The notes under the pieces were generated by a model, which saw only the letters and a list, made by a program, of their open reading frames with translations, was not told where the DNA came from and made no database searches. Made by a program: the position numbers and the translations under genes. Source: an uncultured beta proteobacterium (GTDB taxonomy: Bacteria; Pseudomonadota; Gammaproteobacteria; Burkholderiales; Burkholderiaceae_C). Taken from it: a stretch of 64,000 nucleotides of DNA. The stretch spans positions 1 through 64,000 of the forward strand of contig CAJAES010000107.1 of the NCBI GenBank assembly GCA_903938815.1. Reading direction: 5' to 3'. Positions 49,946 to 58,784 of this stretch are shown in pieces (positions within the stretch are counted from its first letter, which is position 1; each line of letters opens with the position of its first letter).

Positions 49946-50377
49946 ATGTTCCAGCCCAGCCAAGAGGACGTGCGCCGATTCTTCTGCGCCGCAGCCGCCA
50001 AGCACCACGCCGGCGGCGTCCTGACCCCCATGGAAGCCATCGCCGCCCGTTGGATTGCGCAGCATCCCGAGTACGCCGGCGACCTGGCCGACGAAGCCGA
50101 GGCCCTGGCGCGGGTCTATGCCGTCGAGGAAGGCCGGACCAACCCCTTCCTGCACCTGTCGATGCACCTGTCGATCGAGGAGCAGTGCGGCATCGACCAG
50201 CCCACGGGCATCCGTCAGGCGGTGGCCCTGCTGGCCGCGCGACGCAACTCGCTGCACGAGGCCCACCACGAGGTCATGGAGTGCCTGGGCGAGATGATCT
50301 GGACCTCGCAGCGCAGCGGCCTGCCACCCGACGGCCTGGCCTACCTGGAAGCCGTGCGTCAGCGCGCCACGCGCTGA
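49946..50377 (+). CDS. DUF1841 family protein
   Basis: This 143-residue cytoplasmic protein starts MFQPSQEDVRRFFCAAAAKH and shows the DUF1841 core NPFLHLSMHLSIEEQCGIDQ, with conserved histidines suggesting a metal or substrate site. It has no known function. It stands alone; the 138-base spacer to otnI (50378-50515) has only a short stem (GGGGCC 50485-50490, GGCCCC 50501-50506) without a T-run. Confidence 0.82.
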   Translation: MFQPSQEDVRRFFCAAAAKHHAGGVLTPMEAIAARWIAQHPEYAGDLADEAEALARVYAVEEGRTNPFLHLSMHLSIEEQCGIDQPTGIRQAVALLAARRNSLHEAHHEVMECLGEMIWTSQRSGLPPDGLAYLEAVRQRATR

Positions 50378-50515
50378 CCTGGGCCTGCTGACGCGCCTGC
50401 TCCTGCAGGCTGAAGCCGCACGCTGCGCTGCATCTTTCGCTTGAAGAGGCTGCCGCGTGCGCACCCATTGCCGAGGATGCCTGCGGGGCCTGCGGATCGT
50501 GGCCCCTGATCCCGT

Positions 50516-51325
50516 TCAGCCGCGGCCGCGCAGCCAGCCCAGGCCTTCTGAAGTACCCCGGGAGACCGCGCCGCGGGCCGGGCGGTATTCGCAGCCCACC
50601 CAGCCTTGCCAGCCGCATGCGGCAGAAACTTCGTCGATGACGTTGAAGAGGTAAGGGTGATTCAGCTCGCCGAGGTCCGGCTCGTGGCGCAGTGGCACGC
50701 CGGCGATCTGGATGTGGCCCACGCGCCCGGTGGGCAGGTACTGGCGGATCTTCATGGCCACATCGCCCTCGACGATCTGGCAGTGGTACAGGTCCATCTG
50801 CACCTTCAGGTTGGTCGCGCCGATGGCCTGCACCGTGCGGTGCGCTTCGTCTTGCCGGTTGAGGAAGAAGCCGGGAATGTCGCGCGTGTTGATGGGCTCG
50901 ATCAGCACGTCGCGCCCGACCGTGGCGGCCAGCCCGGCGGCCCAGGCCAGGTTGGCCTCGTAAGTGGCTTGCAGTTGCGCGCGGTCCGCATCGGCCGGGG
51001 CCAGGCCGGCCATCAGGTGCACGCGCGGGCAGTTCAGGGCTTCGGCGTATTCCAGGGCACGGGCCACGCCGGCGCGAAACTCGGCTTCACGGCCGGGCAA
51101 GCACGCGATGCCGCGCTCGCCGGCGTCCCAGTCGCCTGGTGGGGCGTTGAACAGCACCTGCTGCAGGCCGTCGTCGGCCAGGCGTCGAGCCAGTTCGGAC
51201 GGCGTGTAGGCGTAGGGGAAGAGGAACTCGACGGATTTGAAGCCATCGGCCGCGGCGGCGGCGAAGCGGTCGATGAAAGCGAACTCGTTGTAGAGCATCG
51301 ACAAATTGGCGGCAAAGCGGGGCAT
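50516..51325 (-). CDS. otnI: 2-oxo-tetronate isomerase (hydroxypyruvate isomerase family)
   Basis: This 269-residue TIM-barrel enzyme of the Hyi/OtnI family interconverts 2-oxo- and 3-oxo-tetronates. Typical segments are MPRFAANLSMLYNEFAFIDR, VLFNAPPGDWDAGERGIACL and the metal-site region MDLYHCQIVEGD. It is the last gene of the threonate-type operon. A 12-bp tandem duplication lies immediately upstream of its start. Confidence 0.9.
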   Translation of the reverse strand: MPRFAANLSMLYNEFAFIDRFAAAAADGFKSVEFLFPYAYTPSELARRLADDGLQQVLFNAPPGDWDAGERGIACLPGREAEFRAGVARALEYAEALNCPRVHLMAGLAPADADRAQLQATYEANLAWAAGLAATVGRDVLIEPINTRDIPGFFLNRQDEAHRTVQAIGATNLKVQMDLYHCQIVEGDVAMKIRQYLPTGRVGHIQIAGVPLRHEPDLGELNHPYLFNVIDEVSAACGWQGWVGCEYRPARGAVSRGTSEGLGWLRGRG

Positions 51326-51328
51326 GGC

Positions 51329-51352
51329 GGGCTCTCTGGTGGGCTCTCTGGT
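51329..51352 (-). repeat. 12-bp tandem duplication at the otnI ribosome binding site
   Basis: Two perfect copies of ACCAGAGAGCCC (minus strand) occupy 51341-51352 and 51329-51340, ending 3 bases before the otnI ATG. The AGAGAG in each could act as ribosome binding sequence, the second one close to the start. Confidence 0.75.
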
Positions 51353-51402
51353 GGCTCAGGTATCTGGGTGGACAGGGCGCCCGGATGGCGGGACTGTCAG
51401 CT

Positions 51403-52074
51403 TCACCACACGGCACCGAAGGCCTGCCGCAGGTCTTCGATCTGCGCGTCGCTCAGGGGAGCGGCGCTGCGGCCGTTCAGCAGCCACAGGTGCGCGGTTT
51501 CTTCCAGTTCTTCCAGCACCGCACTGGCCTCGGCCGGGCTGCGGTGCCACACCACCGGGCCCAGGCGGTCCAGCATCACGCCGCGCAGCGGTTTGCCGGC
51601 CGCCACCGAGGCGGCCAGCGTGTCGTGCACCCAGTCGGCGGTGGCCGGGTCGCCAGGGCGGCGGTAGGGTGCCAGCGGCACATGGCCCACCTTCATCACG
51701 TAGTACGGGGTGATGGGGGGCACGATGTCCGGCTGCGACCACACCCCCGCCAGCGTCAGCGCCACCAGGTGCGTGGCGTGTGTGTGCAGCACGCAGCGCG
51801 CATCCGGGTCGGCGGCGTAGATGCGGCGGTGCAGGGCCAGCGTCTTGCTGGCGCGGTCGCCTCTGAGCTGCACGCCGTCGGCACCCACGTGCGCCAGGCG
51901 CTCCGGCGCCAGCGTGCCCAGGCAGGCGTCGGTGGGGGTGATGAGGAAGCTGTCGTCGCCCAGCCTGACGCTGATGTTGCCGGCCGTGGCGTGTACGTAG
52001 CCGCGCTGATGCAGCGACAGGCCGACGGCGCAGATCTGTTCGCGTTCGGCGGCGTGGGCTTCGTGGATGTTCAT
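51403..52074 (-). CDS. otnC: 3-oxo-tetronate 4-phosphate decarboxylase (class II aldolase)
   Basis: This 223-residue protein belongs to the class II aldolase/adducin family. Zinc-binding histidines are visible in CVLHTHATHLVALTL, and substrate phosphate binding in ATAGNISVRLGDDSFLITP. OtnC decarboxylates 3-oxo-tetronate 4-phosphate to dihydroxyacetone phosphate. Position between the Bug protein and otnI fits the Otn pathway. Confidence 0.92.
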   Translation of the reverse strand: MNIHEAHAAEREQICAVGLSLHQRGYVHATAGNISVRLGDDSFLITPTDACLGTLAPERLAHVGADGVQLRGDRASKTLALHRRIYAADPDARCVLHTHATHLVALTLAGVWSQPDIVPPITPYYVMKVGHVPLAPYRRPGDPATADWVHDTLAASVAAGKPLRGVMLDRLGPVVWHRSPAEASAVLEELEETAHLWLLNGRSAAPLSDAQIEDLRQAFGAVW

Positions 52075-52099
52075 GCGCGGGTCGACTCGGCGGTGAGGC

Positions 52100-53065
52100 T
52101 CAATCGATCACGATCCTGGCGTAGTCGACCGTCGTCTTCCACTGCGCACGTTCGCGCGTCAGGTGGGCGCTGAAGTCGGTGCTGCCGCGGAATTGGGGTT
52201 CGATGCCGCGCTGGCGCAGCGCGGCCACGAGGGCCGGGTCGCGCATGGCCTTGGCGCACTCGGCTTCCAGGCGCTGAACCACGGCCGCCGGCGTGCCGCG
52301 CGGCACCAGGATGCCGAACCAGGCATTGACGTCGTAACCGGCGATCCCGGCCTCCTGCATCGTCGGCACATCCGGCAGGGCCGGGCTGCGTGTGGTGGAA
52401 GTGACGGCCAGCGCGCGCACCTTGCCGGCCTGGATCTGCGGCAGGGCGGGGCTGAGGTTGTCGAACATGAAGTTCACCTCGCCGGACAGCAGCGCCGTCA
52501 TGGCCGGTGCACTGCCGCGGTAGGGCACGTGCAGCACGAAGCTGCGCGTCTTGAACTTCAGCAGTTCGGCAGACAGGTGCAGCGAGGTGCCGTTGCCGTT
52601 GGACGCGTACTGGTACTTGCCTGGGGCTTTCTGCAGCATGTCGATCAGGTCGGCCACCTTGCGGGCCGGTGAATCGGACGGCACCAGGAGCACATTGGGC
52701 TGGCCGCCCAGCAGGGCCACGGGCTGCAGGTCTTCGGGCTTGTAGGGCAGCTTTGGGTACAGGCTGGGGCTGATGGCCAGGCCGGGTGAGCCCAGCAGCC
52801 AGGTCAGGCCGTCGGGGGCGGCCTTGGCCACGATGTCGGTGCCGATGTTGCCGCCGCTGCCGGGCTTGTTGTCCACCACCACCGTCTGGCTCAGGCCGCT
52901 GCCCAGCACGGGCGCAATCAGTCGGCCCACGCCGTCCAGCAAGCCGCCTGGAGGGAAGGGTACGACCAGACGCACGGTGCTGCCGGCGGCGTTCTGCGCG
53001 TGTGCATGCGGCGCCAGGGCCAGGGCGCTGGCGCCCAGCAGCAAGTGTCGGCGGGTGCGGTTCAT
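52100..53065 (-). CDS. Bug/TctC family substrate-binding protein in the threonate operon
   Basis: This 321-residue periplasmic protein has a signal peptide (MNRTRRHLLLGASALALAPH, with twin arginine followed by a hydrophobic stretch) and the Bug fold: VRLVVPFPPGGLLDGVGRL and PYRGSAPAMTALLSGEVNF. It is embedded between otnK and otnC, so it probably binds a four-carbon sugar acid such as threonate or erythronate. No membrane partner is present in the operon. Twin-arginine export is possible but not certain. Confidence 0.87.
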   Translation of the reverse strand: MNRTRRHLLLGASALALAPHAHAQNAAGSTVRLVVPFPPGGLLDGVGRLIAPVLGSGLSQTVVVDNKPGSGGNIGTDIVAKAAPDGLTWLLGSPGLAISPSLYPKLPYKPEDLQPVALLGGQPNVLLVPSDSPARKVADLIDMLQKAPGKYQYASNGNGTSLHLSAELLKFKTRSFVLHVPYRGSAPAMTALLSGEVNFMFDNLSPALPQIQAGKVRALAVTSTTRSPALPDVPTMQEAGIAGYDVNAWFGILVPRGTPAAVVQRLEAECAKAMRDPALVAALRQRGIEPQFRGSTDFSAHLTRERAQWKTTVDYARIVID

Positions 53066-53133
53066 GTCGGTGTCTCCGGGTTGTGGTGTCGGGGTTGCGC
53101 CTGGGTCTCGGGGCCCGGGTCACTGGAGGGTGT

Positions 53134-54414
53134 TCAGTGAAACGTCTTGAGGAAGAAGTCGGCGCTGCCGAAATTGCCCGACTTCAGCGCCAGGTGCACG
53201 GGTACGCCCAGGGCGGTGGGCGCCCAGGTCCAGGGCACGCCGGGGTCGATCTGCGGGCCGATGGCGAGTTGCCGCACGCCCAGGGCCTGCACCACGGCGC
53301 CGGAGGTCTCGCCGCCGGCCACCACCATGCGGCGCACGCCACGTTCCACCAGGCCACGTGCTACCTGCGCCAGCACGCCTTCCACCAGTGCGCCGGCCTG
53401 CTCGACACCCAATTGCGCCTGCACGGCCTGCACGGCGGCCGGCTCGGCCGTGGCGTGCACCAGCACCGGCCCGTCGGCCAGCAAAGGCGTGGCCCAGGCC
53501 AGGGCTTGTCCGGCCACGTCCTGCCCCTGCGCGATGGCCAGCGGGTCCACCGCAAATGCCGGCCGGCCGGCAGCCTTGAAGGCGGCGACCTGCCCGTTGG
53601 TGGCGGCCGAGCAGCTGCCCGACACCACCGCGCCCAGGCCGTCGAAAGCCGGCAGGGTGCTGGCGGTCCCGGCGGCATCGGGAGCGCGGTCCCAGTTCTG
53701 CGGCAAGCCGATGGCAATGCCTGATCCCGCCGTCACCAGCCGCATGCCCTTCAGGGCAACGCCGATGCGCAGCAGGTCGGCGTCGCTCACCGCGTCCACG
53801 ACGGCCACGCCCACGCCTTCGGCCTGCAGCGCGGCAAACCGCGCGGCAATCGCCTCGGGCCCGGCGGCCACCACGTCTTGCGCGACCAGGCCCACGCGGC
53901 GCCGGGTCTGCGCCTGCATCACGCGCATGAGGTTGGCGTCGTGCATGGGCGTGAGCGGGTGGTGGCGCATGGAGCTGTCGGACAGCAGCACGTCCCCCAC
54001 GAACAGATGCCCCTTGAACACCGTGCGGTTGTTCACCGGGAATGCGGGGCAGACGATGGTGAAGCCCCGGCCCTCGCCGTGCAGTGCATCCAGCAGCGCA
54101 TCAGTCACCGGGCCGATGTTCCCCGCCGGTGTGCTGTCGAAGGTCGAGCAGTACTTGAAGTAGATCTGCTGCACGCCCTGCGCCTGCAGCCATCGCAGGG
54201 CGGCGAGGGATTGCGCCACGGCGTCGGCCGCGGGGATGGTGCGTGATTTCAGGGCCACCACCAGCGCATCGGCTTCGATGGCGGGTGCCTGGGCATCAGG
54301 CAGACCGATGGTCTGCACCGTGCGCAGGCCGGCACGAACCAGGTTGTTGGCCAGGTCGGTGGCGCCGGTGAAGTCGTCGGCGATGCAGCCCAGCAGGGGT
54401 CGGCGCGTGGTCAT
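53134..54414 (-). CDS. otnK: 3-oxo-tetronate kinase
   Basis: This 426-residue kinase belongs to the DUF1537/OtnK family. The N-terminal domain shows LGCIADDFTGATDLANNLV, and the C-terminal domain contains LGAVVSGSCSAATNGQV and MVVAGGETSGAVVQALGV. OtnK uses ATP to make 3-oxo-tetronate 4-phosphate, the substrate of OtnC. It lies between ltnD and the Bug gene. Confidence 0.94.
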   Translation of the reverse strand: MTTRRPLLGCIADDFTGATDLANNLVRAGLRTVQTIGLPDAQAPAIEADALVVALKSRTIPAADAVAQSLAALRWLQAQGVQQIYFKYCSTFDSTPAGNIGPVTDALLDALHGEGRGFTIVCPAFPVNNRTVFKGHLFVGDVLLSDSSMRHHPLTPMHDANLMRVMQAQTRRRVGLVAQDVVAAGPEAIAARFAALQAEGVGVAVVDAVSDADLLRIGVALKGMRLVTAGSGIAIGLPQNWDRAPDAAGTASTLPAFDGLGAVVSGSCSAATNGQVAAFKAAGRPAFAVDPLAIAQGQDVAGQALAWATPLLADGPVLVHATAEPAAVQAVQAQLGVEQAGALVEGVLAQVARGLVERGVRRMVVAGGETSGAVVQALGVRQLAIGPQIDPGVPWTWAPTALGVPVHLALKSGNFGSADFFLKTFH

Positions 54415-54437
54415 GGTGGCGTCCCTTCAGCCGCCGC

Positions 54438-55349
54438 TCAGGCCGGGGCCTGGGGCAGGGTGATGCCCGGGAAGATCTTGATGACGGCGCTGTCGTCTTC
54501 CTTGGCGTAGCCGGCCGTGCTGGCCTGCATGAACATCTGGTGCGCGGTGGCCGACAGCGGCAGCGGGAACTTGCTGGCGCGTGCGGTGTCCAGCACCAGG
54601 CCCAGGTCCTTCACGAAGATGTCCACGGCCGACAGCGGCGTGTAGTCGGCCGCCAGCACGTGCGCCATGCGGTTCTCGAACATCCAGCTGTTGCCGGCAC
54701 TGTGCGTGATGACCTCGTAGATGTCTTCGGCCGCCACGCCTTCGCGCAGGCCCAGCGCCATGGCTTCGGCCGCTGCGGCAATGTGCACGCCCGCCAGCAA
54801 CTGGTTGATGATCTTCACCTTGCTGCCGTTTCCTGCCTTCTCGCCCAGCTTGTAGACCTTGGCGGCCATGGCATCGAGCGCGCCGCCGGCCTTGGCATAG
54901 GCGGCGGGCGTGCCGGCCGTCATCATGGTCATCTGGCCCGAAGCGGCCTTGGCCGCGCCGCCGGAGATGGGCGCGTCCAGGTACAGCAAGCCACGCTCGG
55001 CCAGGCGCGCTTCCAGCGCCACCGACCAGTTGGGGTCCACGGTCGAGCACATGATGAACAGGCTGCCGGGCTGCATCGCCGCTGCGGCACCGCCCTCGCC
55101 GAACAGGACGACTTCGGTCTGCGCGGCGTTCACCAGCACGCTGACCAGCACCTCGCAGTGCGCAGCCAGTTCGGCCGGGTTGGCGCAAGCCACCCCGCCT
55201 TCGGCGACAAAGGCCTGTGTGGCTTCGGACCGCACGTCGCACACGTGCACCGTGTAGCCGGCGCGGCGCAGCGAGGCAGCCATGCCGCGGCCCATGGCGC
55301 CAAGGCCGATCACGCCGATATTGCCGATATTGCCGGGCAGCTCATTCAT
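54438..55349 (-). CDS. ltnD: L-threonate dehydrogenase
   Basis: This 303-residue 3-hydroxyisobutyrate-dehydrogenase-type enzyme has the NAD(P) motif GVIGLGAMGRGMAASLRRAG and the catalytic lysine region GNGSKVKIINQLLAGVH. LtnD oxidises L-threonate to 2-oxo-tetronate. It is the first gene of the operon downstream of the GntR gene. The assignment to LtnD, rather than to a related beta-hydroxyacid dehydrogenase, rests on the surrounding otnK, otnC and otnI. Confidence 0.9.
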   Translation of the reverse strand: MNELPGNIGNIGVIGLGAMGRGMAASLRRAGYTVHVCDVRSEATQAFVAEGGVACANPAELAAHCEVLVSVLVNAAQTEVVLFGEGGAAAAMQPGSLFIMCSTVDPNWSVALEARLAERGLLYLDAPISGGAAKAASGQMTMMTAGTPAAYAKAGGALDAMAAKVYKLGEKAGNGSKVKIINQLLAGVHIAAAAEAMALGLREGVAAEDIYEVITHSAGNSWMFENRMAHVLAADYTPLSAVDIFVKDLGLVLDTARASKFPLPLSATAHQMFMQASTAGYAKEDDSAVIKIFPGITLPQAPA

Positions 55350-55520
55350 GTCAGGTGGGTCCTTGCTGGTTCGACGGGTCGCGTCACTTGAAGCCCAGTG
55401 CGCCTGGGGCGAAAACCTGGCACTTGATGGGGCCCTTGGCGCCTTCGTTCATCTCGTCGCGGAACCCGTTGGCGCACACATCATGATGCGAGCTCTTGCC
55501 CGATTGGTCATGTCGTGTGG

Positions 55521-55531
55521 TTGTCATACAA
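55521..55531. promoter_or_regulatory. FadR/GntR-type operator upstream of ltnD
   Basis: TTGTCATACAA is an 11-base palindrome of the form TNGT-N3-ACNA, which is the common binding pattern of the FadR subgroup of GntR regulators. It lies 172 bases before ltnD and 50 bases past the regulator's stop codon. A second partial repeat (ACAAATTGT) overlaps it. The rest of the 231-base spacer 55350-55580 has no gene. Confidence 0.6.
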
Positions 55532-55580
55532 ATTGTGCGAAGGCCCTGCCGGACTGGCTACCGGGGTTTCCCCGCGGCGG

Positions 55581-56354
55581 TCAGCGGCCGAGGTCGTCGC
55601 GCAGGCGCTCTGCCATGGCGCGACCCTGGCTGTTCCAGAAGGCCGGATCGGCGCGGCCGATGCGCTCTGCCGCATTCACCATGTGCGTGGCTGCCGCCAG
55701 GCGGGCCGCTGCCACGTCTTGCGCCTCGATGGCGGCCACCACGGCCAGGTGTTCGTGGCGCACGGCCTCTTCCAGGTCCGCGCGGGTGGCTTCGTTGGCA
55801 CGGGTCACGCGGGTGGCGTCCAGCAGGAAGCGATTCAGGTAGGCCAGCGTGTTCAGCAGAAACGGGTTTTCGGCGGCTTGCGCGATGGCGGCGTGGAAGG
55901 CCACGTCTTCGGCGACACCATCGCCACCCAGAGCCACGGCCTTGTCCAGCGCCAGCACCGCGGCCCTGATCCGCTGCAGGCCCTTGCGGCTGCGCCGCGC
56001 CGCCGCCAGGCCGGCCGATTCGGCTTCCAGGGCGCGGCGCACCTCCACCATCTGGATCACTGCCTTCAGTGAACCGTCGGGCGTGAGCAGCAGGCTGCTG
56101 TCGTCGGTGGCTGCGGCCTCGCGCACGAAAGCGCCCGAGCCCTGCCGCGTGGCGATGAGGCCCAGCGTGCGCAATTGCGACAAGGCTTCCCGCACCACGG
56201 TGCGGCTGACGCCGAAGCGTTCGACCAATGCGCCCTCGGTGGGGATCTTCTCGCCCGCCCGCCACTGACCGTCGCGGATGGCCGCGGCCAACGCATCGGC
56301 CAGTTGCTCGGACAGCCGGGTGCCCACGCGCAGCGCGGGCATCTGGTCGAGCAT
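55581..56354 (-). CDS. FadR/GntR family transcriptional regulator
   Basis: This 257-residue protein has an N-terminal winged helix-turn-helix (EGALVERFGVSRTVVREALS) and a C-terminal FCD all-helical ligand-binding domain (EVRRALEAESAGLAA, DVAFHAAIAQAAENPFL, EHLAVVAAIEAQD), whose histidines and aspartate bind a metal-carboxylate effector. It is on the same strand as, and upstream of, the threonate operon and probably represses it until a pathway acid binds. The ATG follows CACGAATTCC without a strong ribosome binding site. Confidence 0.92.
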   Translation of the reverse strand: MLDQMPALRVGTRLSEQLADALAAAIRDGQWRAGEKIPTEGALVERFGVSRTVVREALSQLRTLGLIATRQGSGAFVREAAATDDSSLLLTPDGSLKAVIQMVEVRRALEAESAGLAAARRSRKGLQRIRAAVLALDKAVALGGDGVAEDVAFHAAIAQAAENPFLLNTLAYLNRFLLDATRVTRANEATRADLEEAVRHEHLAVVAAIEAQDVAAARLAAATHMVNAAERIGRADPAFWNSQGRAMAERLRDDLGR

Positions 56355-56398
56355 GGAATTCGTGGGTGAGGCCGGCACGTTGGCGGTCGAGTCAAAAG

Positions 56399-56409
56399 CT
56401 GTACGACAA
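56399..56409. promoter_or_regulatory. Second FadR/GntR-type operator, upstream of the regulator gene
   Basis: CTGTACGACAA has the form NTGT-N3-ACAA and so matches the site upstream of ltnD (TTGTCATACAA) in its outer positions. It lies 45 bases before the regulator start, consistent with autoregulation. The rest of 56355-56575 shows no gene. Confidence 0.5.
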
Positions 56410-56575
56410 GAGTACCACTCGCCCCCGCCGCGCGCGCTCGAGCCGCTGTCTGCATCACGCCGCCGCCCCGGCCCATGCCAACGTCGGCATTGCCTCGGCG
56501 GTGCCTGACTGGCTGTACTGCAGGCGCTGCACCGCGCGCTGGCCCGGCACCGGCCTGCGCGCGAAATCCTGGCCC

Positions 56576-58765
56576 TCAGGGCGTGCCGAGGAACAGATAG
56601 GCGTTGGAATTGCCGCTGGTGGAGTGCCCGAAGCCCAGGTAGACCGGGCCGAAGGGCGTCTCGCCGCCCAGGTACACCGTGACGGAGTCGAGCAGTCCCT
56701 TGCGCTGTGTCTCGGTGTAGGCGTCGCTCACGCGCGCCACCTCCAGCGCCAGGCCCAGACGCATGTCGCCGCGCAGGCCCAGCGGCAGCCGGCCGATGAT
56801 GCGCTCGCCGCGGATGTGGCCGTAGCGCACGCCGTCGGCCACCAGTTGCCCGCGCGCGAAGCCCGACAGGTTCAGGAATCCGCCGAGCATCGGCGCGTCC
56901 ACCACCGGCGCCGTCCCGAGCGGCGAGCCCACGATCAGCGCCCGCGCGCCGAACACGGTGGAACCCCAGGAATAGGCGCCCCTCAGGTCGGCCGAGAGCT
57001 GCGCCCAGTCGCCGCGCCGCGAGTGCTGGTATCGCACCTGGGCTGCCCAGCCGTCGGTGGGGAAGTGCAGCCGGTTGAGCTGGTCGAGTTCCAGCTCGAC
57101 GATCGGCCCGCCTTCGTACTCGGCGTTCGCGGAGACGAGCGGGGGACCCGTCTCGATGTCGACCCGGGTCACCGACTCGCGCCAGCCGACACGCACCTGG
57201 CCGAGGAGATTCAGGTTCATGCCGGCCGAGACTTCCGCCATCGATCGGAAGACCTGCAACTGGGTCAGGCGCTCGCCGCCCTGCCAGAGGTCGCGGCGCG
57301 ACCACCCGCTGGCCAGGTCGACCTGGCCGAACCAGCGGTGCGCCGTGTCCAGCGGCTGGTGCCACTGCAGTTCCAGGCCCGTGCGGCTGCCGAGGTCCAC
57401 GTTGGCCAGCAGCTCGCCACCCAGGCGGTTGATCCATGTCTTCTGGTAGGCCGCGCGCAGCGCATAGGTGGAGCCTTGGCTGAAGGTGGTGTCCAGGTTC
57501 AGCGCGAATCGCAGGTAGTCGGGCCCCCATCCCTTTTCCACCGGCGTCACGCGCAGCACGCGCTTGTCGCGCAGCGTGAGCAGGCTGTAGTCGACGCTCT
57601 CGTACCAGCCGTCACCGTAGACGCGAAGGAGGTCGCGGTTCAGCGCCGCGGTGTCCAGCGGTTCGCCCAGCGGCTGGGCCACGTAGCGCGCCACCACCTC
57701 GGGCTGCACGCGGGTCATGCCCTCGATCCGGATCTCGTCCACGCGCGGCGCGCCGTCGCGCTCGCCGCGCAGCGCCAGCATGCGCTCCTGCCAGGCGGTG
57801 TTGCCGACCGAATAGCCCGCCAGCGCGTAGGCCACCCATTCGGCCGCCTCCTTGCCGCGCGCGGCCGTGGTCTCGAAGCGCGCGAAATCGCTCGCCGAGA
57901 TGCCATCGAGCACCGGCTTGATGTAGATGTCGCCCGGCTTCAGCCGCTGCAGCGACAGGGTCACGTTCTGCTCGGTCAGCAAGGCCACCATCTGGGCCGA
58001 GATCGTCAGGAGGGAGCCCACCTCCGACGCCGGCAGCAGCGGCGAGCCCACGTTCACGGCGATCACGATGTCGGCGTCGCAGCGCTCCCGGATCTCGCGG
58101 ATCGGCACGTTGTCCACCAGACCGCCATCGACGAGCTTGCGGCCGTCGAACTCCAGCGGCGCCACCAGGCCGGGCACCGACATGCTGGCCCGCATGGCCT
58201 GCGTGAGGCTGCCGTCCCGGAACACGACACGCTCGCCGGTGCCGATGTCCGTGGCCACGATGGACAGCTTCATCGGCAGCGACTCGATGCTGCGTTCGCC
58301 GCGGTCGGCCCGCACCAGCTGGTTGATGAAGAGCTTGATCTTCTGGCCCGACACCGCGCCCGGGGGGTAGGTGATGCCGTCTTCGGTGACACCGGTCTCG
58401 CTGCCCGGCAGGTAGCGCTGCAGCAGGCGCTTGTTGCGGTAGTTGAGCTCGGAGTAGTCGGGGTTGTCCTGGAACATGTCGTTCCAGTTGGCGGCCGCCA
58501 TCGCGCGGCGCATCTCTGCGGGCGCGACGCCGGCGGCCCAGGCGCCGGCCACCAACGCCCCGAAGCTGGTGCCGGCCACGCAGTCCACCGGCACCTTCAG
58601 GCGCTCCAGGACCTCCAGCACGCCGATGTGCGCCGCACCGCGCGCCCCGCCGCCGCCCAGCACGAGGCCGATCCGCGGGCGGTCGGCCGCCTGGGCGGCC
58701 CCCGCCAGCATGGCAAGCAGGCACACGGACAGGCGCGCCGCATGGGCGCTCAGCGATGATCTCAT
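56576..58765 (-). CDS. Patatin-like phospholipase with outer-membrane barrel (PlpD-like)
   Basis: This 729-residue protein has a signal peptide (cleavage near GAAQAADRP) and an N-terminal patatin phospholipase. The oxyanion loop is GGGGARGAAHIG, the nucleophile Ser67 lies in GTSFG, and Asp213 in DGG. A POTRA-like domain follows, then a C-terminal 16-strand BamA-type beta barrel. This is the type Vd (PlpD) layout, in which the barrel sits in the outer membrane and the lipase may be carried to the surface. It ends YLFLGTP rather than with the usual aromatic residue. The AAA ATPase gene is 19 bases upstream on the same strand. Confidence 0.9.
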   Translation of the reverse strand: MRSSLSAHAARLSVCLLAMLAGAAQAADRPRIGLVLGGGGARGAAHIGVLEVLERLKVPVDCVAGTSFGALVAGAWAAGVAPAEMRRAMAAANWNDMFQDNPDYSELNYRNKRLLQRYLPGSETGVTEDGITYPPGAVSGQKIKLFINQLVRADRGERSIESLPMKLSIVATDIGTGERVVFRDGSLTQAMRASMSVPGLVAPLEFDGRKLVDGGLVDNVPIREIRERCDADIVIAVNVGSPLLPASEVGSLLTISAQMVALLTEQNVTLSLQRLKPGDIYIKPVLDGISASDFARFETTAARGKEAAEWVAYALAGYSVGNTAWQERMLALRGERDGAPRVDEIRIEGMTRVQPEVVARYVAQPLGEPLDTAALNRDLLRVYGDGWYESVDYSLLTLRDKRVLRVTPVEKGWGPDYLRFALNLDTTFSQGSTYALRAAYQKTWINRLGGELLANVDLGSRTGLELQWHQPLDTAHRWFGQVDLASGWSRRDLWQGGERLTQLQVFRSMAEVSAGMNLNLLGQVRVGWRESVTRVDIETGPPLVSANAEYEGGPIVELELDQLNRLHFPTDGWAAQVRYQHSRRGDWAQLSADLRGAYSWGSTVFGARALIVGSPLGTAPVVDAPMLGGFLNLSGFARGQLVADGVRYGHIRGERIIGRLPLGLRGDMRLGLALEVARVSDAYTETQRKGLLDSVTVYLGGETPFGPVYLGFGHSTSGNSNAYLFLGTP

Positions 58766-58784
58766 CGCCCGGGATTGTGGGGGC

